DNA of 64,000 nucleotides from Ctena decussata (GCA_963989385.1 OZ022515.1:3380803-3444802), one strand, 5' to 3'; counted from the first letter of the stretch, positions 37,901 through 52,900 are shown. Translations and numbers: made by a program. Notes: generated by a model not told the origin, from the letters alone.

Positions 37901-40900
37901 TACCTTTTCTCTATCTATCAGATACAAATCCATATGAACATGACAAAGTACTACACCAAATTTTTCAGTAATTTTCACATGGTATCTTATACTACCATAT
38001 GGTTCATATGCTGTGCCCAAGATACAGTGAGCCTCTAATGCCCCTACATAGCCTCTAGGTTATGGAAAACCTTTACCTTTTAACCCTTAAAATGTCAAAA
38101 AAGAAGTAGCTGAATTTGCAAACATTGTAGATTCACATGGAGTGACTCATACTGAGCTGCATCATCTGGACCTACACTGTTTGTCCTCTAAACTTTGAAT
38201 TCTCAATACGATATAGCTTGGATAAAATATTTTCTGTAATTTTGCAGACATAAATTTTGTTGTCTGCTGTCTGCTTATTTGGCACTTTAAGGATTCACAC
38301 AAAGTAGACCATACCTGGCACTAGGAGTTTTCCCTGTACTTGATAAATCTTCCCATGGTTTGGTCGGGGAGTTCCTTCCGGCCCCAGCCCCACAGCCATA
38401 ACTCCTGTCAAGTTTGTGGAGTAAATGTTTTCCAACGTTCTCCGCTGCCTTCCTAGAGTGATGGGCTCTTTGTAATATGGAAGTTATCTCCCCTTGATCA
38501 TCATATCTATCTACACCTGTAATTGTTTATGTTTATGAACATACAAAAAAACATTACATCAACATTCAAATCATTTGAGCCATGACATGACAAAACCAAC
38601 AAAGTGGAATGTGTGCCTAGCAAAGACTCAGACTATGGGTGATAAAGGAAGGCTGTGTGCCATGGAACCCCATTTATGATTGAAAAGATTCCCACCACCA
38701 GCAGGGCTTGAACCAGAGACAACTAGATCAGCGGGCCAGTGCTTAACCTGCTGAGCTACCAAGGCTACTGCATTGGCCATGGAACAAAAGAAAAAAGAAA
38801 ACCTAGCTAGTGTGGCATTTTCCAAAGTAGTGCAACACACTTCTGGAATCATCCAACTGCACTGACAACTACTTCATCATATATAAAATATTTAATCCTA
38901 CTTATAACCAATATTAGAATCAGATAGATTTTTTATTTTAAAAATAAATGGGTACATGTATACTTTCAAAACGAAGCAACTCTGTCACTGTCATCACCGT
39001 CTCCCTCCATAATGTGAGTCCTTTTTTGATTGGTTCAGTTGTCCAGGGAGGCAACCAGGATGTCATGCAAGTTGTTACCCTTCGTGAAAACGGCAGACAA
39101 AACCTGGAGGGGTATCTATATACCTTTATGTCTCTGGAATTGTAGTTTTTGACAAACTGAAGACTTTCAAGACACACATCACTCACTGGTCTCTCTCCAG
39201 AAATTCACACAAAACCAGAATATTTCTGCATAATTCCTAACTCTCTGTTTGTTAATGAGAAATTAAGATTGAAAACGACTTGCCTTTCAATTTTACTCAT
39301 TCAGCATATTAATAACCTTGAGAATATGCTTTGAATTGTCAATAAATACAGTGCTACAACAATGTTGTTGTAGCGCTATATTTACTGACAAACCAAAGAC
39401 ATAACAAATCCAATACTAAGAAAGCCTTACCTGCTAAACTCCCTAATCCAGCAGCTCTACAGTTGGCAAGCACAACTCCCTGCTCACTTTCCAGTAATGC
39501 ACAGAGAATCTCATAAGCCTCTATACACTGATCAGAATAGTTTAACACAATTTGTAGCGCTGTATTATTTGATTCGTATTTTCCAATTAACACAGTTAAT
39601 TTATCACACTGAGCTTTTGATTCCTCTAACGTCAAATTTGAAACATCAATTTGTGCTTTAAGATTATCAATCTGACTATGAAGTCTTTCTAACTCTATTT
39701 CGAACTCTGTCACTTTGGAATCTAATAGGCTAGCATCTGTTTTGTCTATATTTTGCACAATTTCCTGCATATTAGAACCTTTCCATAAACTCTGTACTAA
39801 ATGTTCAGCAACTTTTGTATTTGGCATCTGAAATATATAGAGGACCTTTCACAAGTGGTCATTTCATATGAAATTTATGAAATGAGACTTTGGCAAGTTT
39901 CATAAATTTCAGATGAAATGACTACGAAATGTGTAAAACTTAATTTGGAAAACTGCAAATAAATAGCGTCCGGTTATACAACTTTTATGACACGACGTAA
40001 TCCACTGAATATTTAAACAGCAACATATGATAATACAATATACAGTAATGATCAATGAACATTTTACTTTTGTTTTTTTGTTCGTTTTATAACCTGTTTA
40101 TAGTGACTAATGTTCCATAAAAGTGACTTCTGCAAACAGTGAAGACCCAGGTAAGATGCTGCAAAATAATGTTTGCATAAAATAAAGGAATTTTTGACAA
40201 AAAAGACCATAATTAAAATCAGACCAAATGTCAGTAATATTGGAAATGGGCTTGTATAAAAAAAGACCTGTCCAAGTATATGACAGCTTGCCTCTTCGGA
40301 CTTGATGGCTACTCTCAAAAGAATTTGCTCCCTAGAGAGCAAATTCTTTCTGTTAAGAGTAGCCGTAATTAAGGAGGGGCATGTGTCTGGACAATCTCTC
40401 TAGACTGTACATATTTTCCCCTTGAACAGAATAAGTATATTTTAGTAGCCATAAATTTTCAAATTCCCTGACTTTTTGAGTGCTTTCCAAATTTACATGA
40501 CCAACTACAAATTCCTTGATTTTTCCCTGACCTGGAAAAAATCCATCTTCCCCTGTGATATACTGCAAAAAAAGGTTTCACAGAACATATAACCTGACTT
40601 AAAATACCCTAGGAAATTATTCCCTGAATTCAAAAAAACAATTCTGATTGTAATTTCAAATTAATGAGAAATACTTACCGCTAATGAGCTTAATTCAGAC
40701 CCTAGCACATGTCGTTCACTACTAACAGTTTTTAATTTCTTAACATCAGCAACTTTGGCAACAGGGAAATTATCAGCAGCAGTTGTAGGAGTCGCTCTGA
40801 AATCCAGATAAAGTACTGCAAATAATTTAGGGGATAACTGTACTCAAAATTGGGGAAGTAAATCGTCGGTTTTATGGTCGGAAATTTAGTTTTATGGCGA

Positions 40901-43900
40901 TGCGCCAGCAGAGCCGTAAAATGCAATTGGCGACCATAAAACCAGCAACTTACCTCCCCAAAGGACAATTTTTAATGTAGTTATCCCCATTCTAATGCAC
41001 TTTTCACATTTTCACCTTTAAAAGTGAGCTTCTTTGCACCCATAGCAAATGCTTTCAGCAGCGTAAAACCAGACGTCAACCAATGAGAGGCGACAATACG
41101 TAATGACGTCGGGTTTCCGACAGTATATCGCAGTCACAAAATTTTGACGTTATGCAATCAGACGTCGTGTTACATACGTAAGTGCATTAGAATTGATATT
41201 AGCAAGACACATCTCCACTATAATTTGCTGTCTGTGAAATCATGTAATAAAAATTTAAGGTGAACATTACTGTAAGTTGTAAAGCAGGAACTTTTAGTGT
41301 TGCCTGCATGTCTCCTTGTGACCCCTTGTAAACACTGAAACTATCAAATTTTTCTATGATTGATGTGTAAACATGGAAAATATCCAGATCCAAGATAATA
41401 TTGACTCCCCTGATAACATATCTTAAGTGCAAAATAGCCTTTTATGCTGATGTGGGGCAGTACCTATATCACTCCCATAACAATGGAGGTGACCTTTCCC
41501 CCTGTAACTACAGAGATGACTTAACTCTCCGCAGCAGCATCATTGTTGTGTTGTGTTTAGAAGGGGTAGAAGTTCTATGGTTAGGTAGATTCAGCGACCC
41601 TTCATAGTTATGGAGATGACCTTTCCACCTTTAACTATAGAGATGACCTCCCCCCCTGTAACTATAGAGATGATCTTTGCCCCTGTAACTACAGAAATGA
41701 CCTACCTCTCCACAGCAGCACCACTATGTTGTATTTTGGTAGGGGTAGAAGTTCTACTATTATGTGGACTCCCTGACCCTTCGTAACTATGGATACGACT
41801 TTGATGTTCAGCCATCTACAACATAAATCGAAGTCCGTAAATGTCGGTACATATCTGATGCTATTTTTGATCAAAATACTACTATGTCTAATTATGACCT
41901 AAATGTAAATGCATAGACCATCTTTTTCCACCACTTTTGCCAAGAGGACGAACTTGAGTGACTTCCTGTCTTCTTTCCTGGAACAAAATCCTTCCGCGGG
42001 GGTCTACTCTTAATGAAAAGAATTTGCTCCGAGAGGAGCAAAATCTTTTCTTTATGAGCTGAGTCCTCTGAGCTGGATGGTAAAAAATGCAAACGGCAGA
42101 TTTGCTTCCCTTGAAAGAGTACCCTATTCATGGGACTGGAATGCTACAGTAAATACTGTAGTTTTTAGGATCAGTCAGATCAGGGTCTTCACTGGTTGTC
42201 AAGCTGTCAGCAGTAATATACAAGACCTGTCCCCATACAGGACAACTTGCCTGACAGCCCCTTGCTCATCACATATAAAAACTTTGTAGTAAAACTTTAA
42301 CATGTGACACCCATGCCATCGCGGACATCTGAGTCAACAATAGCTCTCTGTACTTTTGTACAGTAGAGTTAAAAATATGCACCGACACAACAAAACCAAC
42401 CAGAGGACCTGTAGCTCACCTGAGTCCATTCATCCTCAGCACTCAAGGGTAGGTAACTCTAAAGTAAATTGTACAATGTGGCCTAATTCCAATGCTGACT
42501 GAGTTGTTAGTCTATGGAAACTTTAAAATGCCACAGCAATGAAACCACGTGGGCAACAATAATAAAAAATTATATTTATGTAGTGGCTAATGTCATGAAT
42601 ATGTATGCAAAGAATCAGCTTCATCCCCCTATCTAGTTTTTTGAGGAAAAGATTTTAGAAATAATTTTCAATTTTTTTTTCCTTTATGTTGCCGTCATGG
42701 CAACTAATCATATTCGGTGATTTGGACAAACTTAATATGAATATGAATCATAAAGGACTACTCAAGAAACATTTCTGTAGGAAAAAAATCCAAATAACTG
42801 CAGTGAGATAGAAAAATTGCAGATTTCCATTTTTCCCATTAGAAGCCAATGGCAACTTTAAGTTGCCATAGCAACCAAACTGCTGGGGCAAATTGCCAAG
42901 AAAAACAGTATTCTTATAGCAGGTAGTTCCAAGATCCTTTCTGTGAAGTTTGAGCTTTATTAGTTGCATAGTTTCTGAGGAGATGATTTTTGAATATTCT
43001 TTCTATTTTTAACCATTCGGTTGCAATGGCAATCAGCCAAATAGCTCAATTTGCATAAATTTGATATGGCTAGTTGGGGACAACTCAAGAAACATTTCTA
43101 TGAAAGTTTTGTCAAAATATCTGCAGTGACATACATGTAGCAATAAATGCAAATTTTCCATTTTCCCATTATAAGTCAATGGCAACTTTAAGTTGCCATT
43201 GCAACCAAACTGCTGGAGCAATTGCCAAGAAAAACAGTATTTTTATAGAGAGTTGTACCAAGATCCTTTCTGTGAAGTTTGAGCTTTATTGGTTGCATAG
43301 TTTCTGAGGAGATGGTTTTTGAATATTTTTTCTATTTTTAACCATTCAGTTGCCATGGCAACCAGCCAAATTGTGCAATTAACATAAATTTCATGTGGCT
43401 GATAGAGAGCTACTCAAGGAACATTTCTGTAAAAGATTTATCAAATTATCTGCAGAGAAATAGCAATATATGCAAATTTTCAATTTTTCCCATACAAGTC
43501 AATGGAAACTTCAAGTTGCCATAGCAACCAAAGTTCTGAAGCCATTTGGATAAAAAAAAGTGTTATTGGTTCCCCAATGCCTATAGATGCTACATATGAA
43601 ATTTGGTAACAATGAGCCTTGTAGTTTCAGGGGAGATGTAGTTTGAAAATGTTGACGGACAGACAGACGGAAGGGCGGACAGACGGACGACGGATGCCTG
43701 CCTATACTATAAGCTCACCTGTGAGCCTTCGGCTCAGGTGAGCTAATAAATCAGCATCTGCGCCCAACAAAGACTCAGATCAGGCTGGGCATCCCCTAAG
43801 TCTGATCTGGGTCTTTGCTGTCAGCTTAGACCCTTAGCTATCTTTAGGGTGCCCAGGTTAATCTGAGTCTTCGTTGGCTGCACATGCCAATTTGTTGGCT

Positions 43901-46900
43901 TTGTCATGCTGGATGGCAGGTAAACTTGTTGAAATTTTATGACAAATACAGAAATATACTAGAAACATGTTAACTAATAGGGCCCCGCCTTTATATGGGA
44001 CTATTAATGGCATGAAGTCATATGTCACCAACTGGAAATAACAATGAAACCTTTCAGTTTTAAAGTTATAGACTGGCTACAGTTTCTACACTAAAAATTA
44101 CTAAGGGCATAATTCTGTAAAAAAATGTAGATGGAGTTACAATTCTTATTCTCCGAAGATTATCTGATATGCTTTATATTTGTAACAACTTCTGTGAAAA
44201 TATATTTTGTGTTTTAAAGCTGCAGAGTGGATGGACACAATTTCCATACACAAAATTACAAAGGGGCAAAGTTCTGTAAAACAATATAGGCTGAGTTATA
44301 GTTCCTGTCCTCTGCATATTGTCTGATGATGTTTCATATTCGTAACAAGTTTTGTGAAAGTATATTCAACAGTTTTAAGGTTATAGAGCCGACATGATTT
44401 CCATATAGAAAATTATAAAGGGGTATAACTCTGTAAAAATGTTGATGGAGTTATGATTCTTATTCTCTGCACATCATCTGATAATGCTTTATATTTGTGC
44501 AAAGTATTCATGAACATATCTTTGTGAGTTTTAAAGTTATAAAGCCGACAAGATTTCCATACTAAAAAGTACAGGGCAGAATTCCATAGAAAATGTAGGT
44601 GGAGTTACTGTGTAACAGTTCTTTTTCTCTGCACATCGTCTGATGATGCACTATACTTGTATTAAGTTTCGTGAAAATATCTTAAACGGTTTCAGAGTTA
44701 TAGAGTGTACACAATTTCGAAATTTAAATTTACAAAGGGGCAAAATTCCATTAAAAAATGTAGATGGAACTATGGTTCTTATTCTCTGCACATTGTCTGA
44801 TGATGCTTTATATCTGTACCAAGTTTCGAGAAAATATCTCAAACGGTTTCAGAGTTACAGACCTGACACATTATTATACTTAAAATTACAATGGGGCATA
44901 AGTCTGTAAAAATGTGGGTGGAGTTATGGTTCTTATTCTCTGCACATCGTTTGATGATGCTTTGATGATGCTATCTGTACCAAGTTTCGAGAAAATATCT
45001 CAAACAGTTTCAGAGTTACAGCCCGGACACAATTTCTGTACTTAAAATTATAAAGGGGCATAATTCCGTAAAAAATGTATGTGAAGCTATGGTTCTTGTT
45101 CTCTGCACATTGTCTGATACTGCTTTATAACTGTACCAAGTTTCAATAAAATATCTCAAACGGTTTCAGAGTTACAGACATGACACGATTTCCAGACATA
45201 AATTACAAAGGGGCATAATTCTGTAAAAAATGTAGATGAGATTAAAGTTCTTGTCCTCTGCACACTGTCTGATGATGCTTTATAGCTGTACCAAGTTTCG
45301 AGAAAATATCTCAAACGGTTTCAAAGTTACGGACCGGACACGATTTCCATACTAAAAATTACAAAGGGGCATAATTCCGTAAAAAATGTAGGTGGAGTTA
45401 TGGTTCTTATCCTCTGCACATTGTCTGATGATGCTTTATAGCTGTACCAAGTTTCTGGAAAATATCTCAAACGGTTTCAAAGTTACAGACCGGACACGAT
45501 TTCCATACTAAAAATTACAAAGGGGCATAATTCTGTAAAAAATGTAGGTGGAGTTATGGTTCTTGTTCTCTGCACATCGTCTGATGATGCTTTATAGCTG
45601 TACCAAGTTTCGAGAAAATATCTCAAACCGTTTCAAAGTTACAGACCGGACAAATTTCCATACTAAAAATTACAAAGGGGCATAATTCCGTAAAAAAAAA
45701 GGTGGAGTTATGGTTCTTGTTCTCTGCACATCGTCTGATGATGCTTTATATTTGTACAAAGTCTCTAGAAAATATCTCAAACCGTTTAAGAGTTATGGCC
45801 CGGACACGAAAAGCTGACGCACGGACAACAAAGGGGCATAATTCCGTAAAAAATGAAAGTGGTGTTATGGTTCTTGTTCTCTGCACATCGTCTGATGATG
45901 TTTTATATTTGTACAAAGTTTCGAGAAAATATCTCATACCGTTTCCGAGTTATGGCCCGGACACGAAAAAGCTGACGGACAGACAGACGGACGGACAAGG
46001 TGATTACTATAGGGCCTCCGCCGACTTCGTCTGGCGGGGCCCTAATAAGCTGTTTGTAATATCAGCAAATTGTGTCCAATTTGTAAGGTATTGTAGAGTT
46101 ATAACAAATCATACTCGTCAGGGGATATCAAAAAGTTTTGAGCCTCACATAATTATGCTGAAGCCGATAAAAAGTAAGGCTCTTTTGCAGCTCAAAAACT
46201 CCTGACAATTTTTGAGCAAAAAATTTTACAGCAATGATTAATTTTGTGAGTTCTGTAAGATTTAATGAATCCTCGACTAAAAACTTTGCCAAGCTTACAA
46301 TGCTTTGACAAATCCTGACTGAAATTTTCATAGCAACCCAGGATGAACTATTACATTATTGAAAATTCACATGTATTAATTTCCAGAATACAAGGTCTCA
46401 AGTTACAGACCATACCCCTCAGAAGGAAAAAATAAAAAAACAAACAAAAAAAAACCCAGCAATTTTCTAAAAATTGAATAATTCATGAAGTTTGACTGTA
46501 TACTAAATGAGATTGAAAACAGCGTTCATTGTTACTAAGGTTCAACAGCAAATACCATTTTCTTCAAATCTGCTACTTTGTGCATACACTGATTATTCAG
46601 TTATAAAGACAAGAATTCCACAGAACCATATGTCGCACCTGCTATGCACCTTCACTTTAAGAACTTGATAAAAGTGTCATTTTGAAACATATTTGGCCAA
46701 AATCCATTATATAGTTATGAGATATTATCATTGTCATATTTTTCGCTATTATTAGCAACGGTGGATGGTTGCCATCTTGGATGGTCAATTTGAAGAAAAT
46801 CATGAAACAGCTTCATGCAAGCTGAATTTTGTCATTCAGAAGCCCAGCAGTCTGGTCATGCAGCATGTGAAATTTGAGGACCATGGGTGCAGTGGTTTCA

Positions 46901-49900
46901 GAGCAAAGTCATTTGAATGGACTTAAAATTTAGGGTCGACGTAAATGTGAATGGACGGACGGAAAACCGGGCACCTATATGGCGCCTTGCTAAAGCAGGT
47001 GCGACAAAAACGGGGCATAATCTGCCTCCAAAATGACTCCATATTATGTAAATCAGGTGAATTAATTCTGATATAAAAAGGTTTTTTTTTTCTCTTCTTA
47101 AGTCTTACAAAATTTGTGCCAATGTCTGGTCATGACAGGTATTGTTTACTGAGACAATAAACCACAACTCACTCAACAGTTTTACAAGATGGATCAAAAC
47201 TTTTGGAGTTGTTTTGGAGGGGAAAAACCTCTGACCTGAATAAATAGAATAATCTTACCTGCTTTTTATATTTGTTTTTCTCCTCTGTAAGGTTAGCTAA
47301 TGCCAGTCTGTGGCGCTGAAGCTCTATTTCCTGTTTCAAGATCTGTTCCTGAAAAACAGCATACTGTAAAAATTCTGGATATTGGGACACCAAAATAATT
47401 ACCATAAATGTCCTAAGATTGAAAAAAGGTCAAGGTAAACCCAAGGTCACGATTTGAACAGTCTTGGTGGTACTCTAGTACTCCATGCTATTTACCAAGT
47501 TTCAAGGCCATAGGTGTATTGGTTCTGGAGAAGAAAAATATTAAAGATTTATACCATAAGTGGTAATGGCGGCCAAGTTGGTCATGTGACCTGGACCGTT
47601 TGAACAAATTTTTCATTCAATCAACCCCTGGAGGCTCTATATGAAATGTGTTCACAATTGGCCCTTTGGCTTTTGAGGAAATGGTTGAAAATGTCAAAAT
47701 ATGAGCGATCTGGATCGAAGGTAAAAAAATGACTTTGACCTCTTGTACTCATAATTCTTCATGAACTCATTAAGACAACTGTATATACCAATTTTTTAGG
47801 CTAAAATCTTCAAAACTTTCCATGAAATCTTATGTTCTACCATTTTCCCATATTTGACCTTGCTGTAAAAGGTCAAGGTCAACACAAGGTCATAATTTGA
47901 ACAATCTTGATAGTACTCAAGTACCCAATGCTACATACAAAGTCTCAAGGCCATCGGTCAATTGGTTCTGGAGAAGAAGATTTATAAAGGTATTTACCAT
48001 ATATGGGCATGGCGGCCATGTTGGTCATGTGTCCAGGAGCGTTAGAAAAATTTTTAATTCCCTTAACCCCTCGAGGCTCTATATGAAATTTGGTTTCAAT
48101 TGGCCCAGTGGTTTTAGAGCAGATTCTTTGAAATTGTCAAAATTTGAGATTTCTGGGTCAAAGGTCAAAGAATGACCTTGACCTCTTGTACTCACATATC
48201 TTCATGTACTCATTAAGATGATTGTATATACCAATTTTTAGGCCAAAATCTTCAAAACTTACCACGAAATCTCATGTGCTAGCATTTTCCGATATTTGAC
48301 CTTGCCATAAAAAAGGGCAAGGTCAACCCAGGGTCATAATTTGAACAATCTTGATAGTACTTGAGTACCCAATGCTACATACCAAGTTTCAAGGCCATTG
48401 GTCTACTGGTTCTGGAGAAGAAGATTTTTAAAGGTTTTTACCATATATGGGCGTGGTGGCCATGTTGGTCATGTGACCTGGACCGTTTGAACAAATTTTC
48501 ATTCCCTCAACCCCTGGAGGATCTATATGCAATTTAATTACAATTGGCCTAGTTGTTTTTGAGGAGATTGTTTGATATTGTCAAATTATGAGAGTTCTGG
48601 GTCAAAGGTCAAAGAATGACCTTGACCTCTTGAACTCATAAATCTTCATGTAGTCATTAAGATGACTGTATGTACCAATTTTTAGGCCAAAATATTCCAC
48701 AGTTTCCAAGATATCTTATGTTGCAGCATTTTGCCATATAAAAGCATAAGGAAGCAAATTTGACCTTACCGTAAAAAAGGGCAAGGTCAACCCAAGGTCA
48801 TAATTTGAACAATCTTGGTAGTACTCGTGTACCCAATGCTACATACCAAGTTTCAAGGCCATCGCCCTATTGGTTCTGGAGAAGAAGATTTTTTCAGGTT
48901 TTTACCATATATGGGCATGGCGGCCATGTTGGTCATGTGACCAGGACCGTTTGAACAACTTTTCGTTCCTAAGGTCCCAGGAGGCTACATATGAAATTTG
49001 GTTGCAATTGGGCAAGCGGTTTTAGAGGAGAAGTTGTTTGAAAGTGTGGACAGACGACGGACGACGTACGACGGACGGCGGACGCCGGAGCCTTACCATC
49101 CTATAAGCTCCCCCGGAGCCGCTGGCTCAGGTGAGCTAAAAATAGGAAGGTCTCAGCAGGCAACGAGCAGCCCCCTCTGAGCCACACTAACTGATGCACT
49201 CTGCCAGACACCTACAATGTAGTTACAGGCATCAGGCAAGAGATGTCTTAACTCGTGAGTGCAGGTGCAATTTGATAAATATATACCAAGGCATTTCCTT
49301 TCCAGATGTTTTTCATAATAAGCACACAGTGTGTTTAGGACTTTCATATAAAATTACTGCTTCAAAACTCTTCTGATTTCATTTAAGCCTCCCTTTTTCA
49401 AAGGGCGTCAGTAGAGAAGCAAACAGGCATGATATCTTCTCATTAGTCAGAGCCCTAGATAAGTGGGAGTATTTGGTGATAATTAGGGATAATTTTTGTT
49501 AATTCTGCATAAAACATACGTTGTGACCACTCATCTGAACCGTCTCGACGAGACGGTTCAGATGAGGGGTCACAACATATGGTTTCAATGAGAAATAAAA
49601 AAAATTATCCCTCAATTATCATCAAATACCCCTCTTATCTACAGCTCTGTTAGTGCACATATGAGGTTTTGTTCTCCAAGAATTTAGGATAAGGTAAACT
49701 ACTTCTGTAACTCCCTATTTGCATCTCAAAATAAGATAGCCCTTCCAAAACGGGGCCTTCTCTTAAAGGATACTAGATATGTGTCTACAGTACACGGATG
49801 CCCCCGCCTAGTGCCTTGAGTAAGATGGCACCTTGATTAAGATACTGGAACTTGTAGGATTACTAGATTTATAGAAGCAGACTGGTTTAATATAAAAGGC

Positions 49901-52900
49901 CACAGGCCAAGTGGCCCCCGAAGTTTGAAATGTGACACAAATTGCAGCCCTTTATACAGTTTAAAAGTCACTGTATGGCCAAAGTAGAAAGTCAGTGGAC
50001 TGAGATACATGTATATGCATCATCATGACCTGATTCTTATATATTTCTGATGTACTTATAGATATAAATCCTCATACAAAATTTCAAGTTACTATTATAA
50101 TAGAAACCCTAAACTCTAACTCTTACAAAAATCTGAACCTTGCAAAATTAGCATAAGTCTGAAGTCAGTGGACCATGATATATGGATCTTCATGACCTGA
50201 TAATTGAATATTCCTGTGTACTAAGAGATATAAATACTCATACAAAATTTCTAGTTGGTACAATAATAGGAACCCTAAAATCTACCTCTTACAAGAATCT
50301 TAATCTGAGTCTAACAGGATCACGTATGTACGCACAGGCGTACATGTGAACATATGTAATAAAGTATGAACGTACGCACGAACAACCGAAACCCTATATG
50401 TCCCCAGCATCATAGAATTTACAGAATTTGCCCCAAGAATATCAAATTCTTTCCTGTATGAGCTGACCCCCACGGAGAAGGAAGGCAAAAATGAAAATAG
50501 CTGAGTTGCTTCTCCTGAAAGTGCGCCCACATTAAAATAAGGACTTCTCTTGGTAGGAACAGTATGGCCAAACTTATCCTTTACTTCAAAGTTCCCTGAC
50601 TTTTAACAGTTTTTCATACCCCTTTTTATGGATCCAAAAGTTGATTTTACTCGTTACTTCAACAATGCTAGCTGTGTCACTTGGAAATTCCGGATCACTC
50701 TCAAAGGAAAGAATTTGCTCCCCCAGACAGCAAGTTCTTTCCTTTAAAAGTAGCCCCCAATGAGGAGGTAGATGTGCCTTGACTATCTCTGTGTACAGGA
50801 CATCCATTCCCCTTGAACACAATACGTATATTTGCTGAACACTGTTGTAGCCATTTATTTTCAAATTCCCTGACTTTTCCCTAACCTTTCAAATCCTTTC
50901 CAAATATCCCTGAAAAACCATAAAATTTCTTGACTTTTCCCTGACCTGGAAAAAAATCATTTTCCAGATGTTTTTCCCTGACTGTGGCAGTCCTATTTGA
51001 ATTACCTCCCTTGGACAGGTTCCAATTCATCTTTAATGTATCTTACCTCCCTTGGACATGTTCCAATTCATCTTTAATGTATTATACCTCCCTTGGACAG
51101 GTTCCAATTCATCTTTAATGTATCTTACCTCCCTTGGACATGTTCCAATTCATCTTTAATGTATCTTACCTCCCTTGGACATGTTTCAATTCATCTTTAA
51201 TGTATTATACCTCCCTTGGACAGGTTCCAATTCATCTTTAATGTATCTTACCTCCCTTGGACATGTTCCAATTCATCTTTAATGTATCTTACCTCCCTTG
51301 GACATGTTCCAATTCATCTTTAATGTATCTTACCTCCCTTGGACATGTTCCAATTCATCTTTAATGTATTATACCTCCCTTGGACATGTTCCAATTCATC
51401 TTTAATGTATCTTACCTCCCTTGGACATGTTACACTTCATCTTTAATGTATCTTACCTCCCTTGAACATGTTCCAATTCATCTTTAATGTATCTTACCTC
51501 CCTTGTACAGGTTCCAATTTATCTTTAATGTATCTTACCTCCCTTGGACATGTTCCAATTCATCTTTAATGTATCTTACCTGCAGTGTACTGTTTTCTGT
51601 TCTCAACGAGCTAATTTCCTCCTGAAGATACCCAGGGTCTGGAAACTCATTAGGAGGGGGAGGGGGTGGGGGATGGAATGTTGCTGGTCTCAGTCCCTTG
51701 GGAGGTGGTGTAGGAGGACCAGGCTCAAAACTGAAATCTTCCATGTTCTTGCACACCTGTGAAAATAATTGAGCCACAACACGTGAAAACCAACAAAGTG
51801 GCTATGCACCCAAAGCATACTCATATCAGCCTGGGCATCCACAGTTGGCTCAGACTTTGCTAGGCCCTCAGAGGGTAGCCAAGGATCTAAGCTAGCTCTA
51901 TGCTGCCAGCAAAGAGTCTGATCAGACTAGGCGGATGCCCAGACTGATCTGATTCTGCGCTGGGTGAACAACCACTTTGTTGGCTTTCTCGTGCCACAGC
52001 TCAATTTGTGTTGAAGATCTTACTAAAAAGGTCATTTCATGTGAAATTTATGAAACAAGCCTTTGGTGAGTTTAATGATTTCATGTGAAATGACCCCAAG
52101 TGTATGACTGTGGTCATCATAAAACTGTTTTAAATGGGATTTCACCCCCTTGAAAGTAATAGAGAAGAGGTTCTGTATGTGTAGTCATATGATTTTGATG
52201 ACATGTGGCTAGCCACTGAATAAAGGCAACATCATACGATAAATAGAGGATCTTACATAAGTGATCATTTCATATAAAATTTATGAAACAAGCCTTTGGC
52301 GAGTTTCATAAATTTCAAATGAAATGACCATGAGTGTGAGATTTTGTTTATCATATGACCCTTTAATATGAGATTTTAATGCCTTCAAACTGAACACCAT
52401 TTCATTATGCATTATCGACATGGACGTCGTCAGTGATGTTACGTGTACGCGGCAAAATGTTATTGCATGTGCGGTCATATGACTTTTATGACATGACGTT
52501 ATCCACTGAATAACAGCAACAACATAAGCATAAGATAAATAGTTATTAAAACAAGAATTCCACCAAAGGTGTTGTCTCGCCAGTCTGTGGATTGTCACAA
52601 AAAGGATAAAAAAGTGCCGTCTCTCCCCCCCCACCCCCACCCCCAGGTCATTTTTTCTGGAATACTCCTTAGCCACTGAATAAAAGCCACATCATTAGAT
52701 AAATACAGTTTATTAAAACAAGAATTCCACCAAAGGTGGTGTATCATCTGTGCGCTGTCACACAACAGCTAAACCAGACAACCCATCGCAAAGTTCATGC
52801 TGCCGACGATAGTGGCTGCCCCTGATAATGTGCCCCATCACCTTTAAGACACCATACCAGATAGTAAAATTAACATCAATACCATAATGGCCCTAAAATT

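Noticed and set aside
39354..39430. Extension of the exon 9 reading frame beyond 39431 (..GKAFLVLDLLCLWF)
   Set aside because: This is past the GTAAGG donor. The donor phase fits exon 10, and the human protein continues with exon 10 sequence instead.
45702..46205. 167-residue plus-strand ORF
   Set aside because: It covers tandem internal units of a terminal-hairpin element and translates the same repeat twice (SSDDVLYLYKVSRKYL-like phrases). Not a gene.
52281..52676. 131-residue minus-strand ORF
   Set aside because: It runs through F2 fold-back repeats and a C-rich tract; similar frames occur in the other F2 copies (e.g. 55205-55573), so it is repeat sequence.
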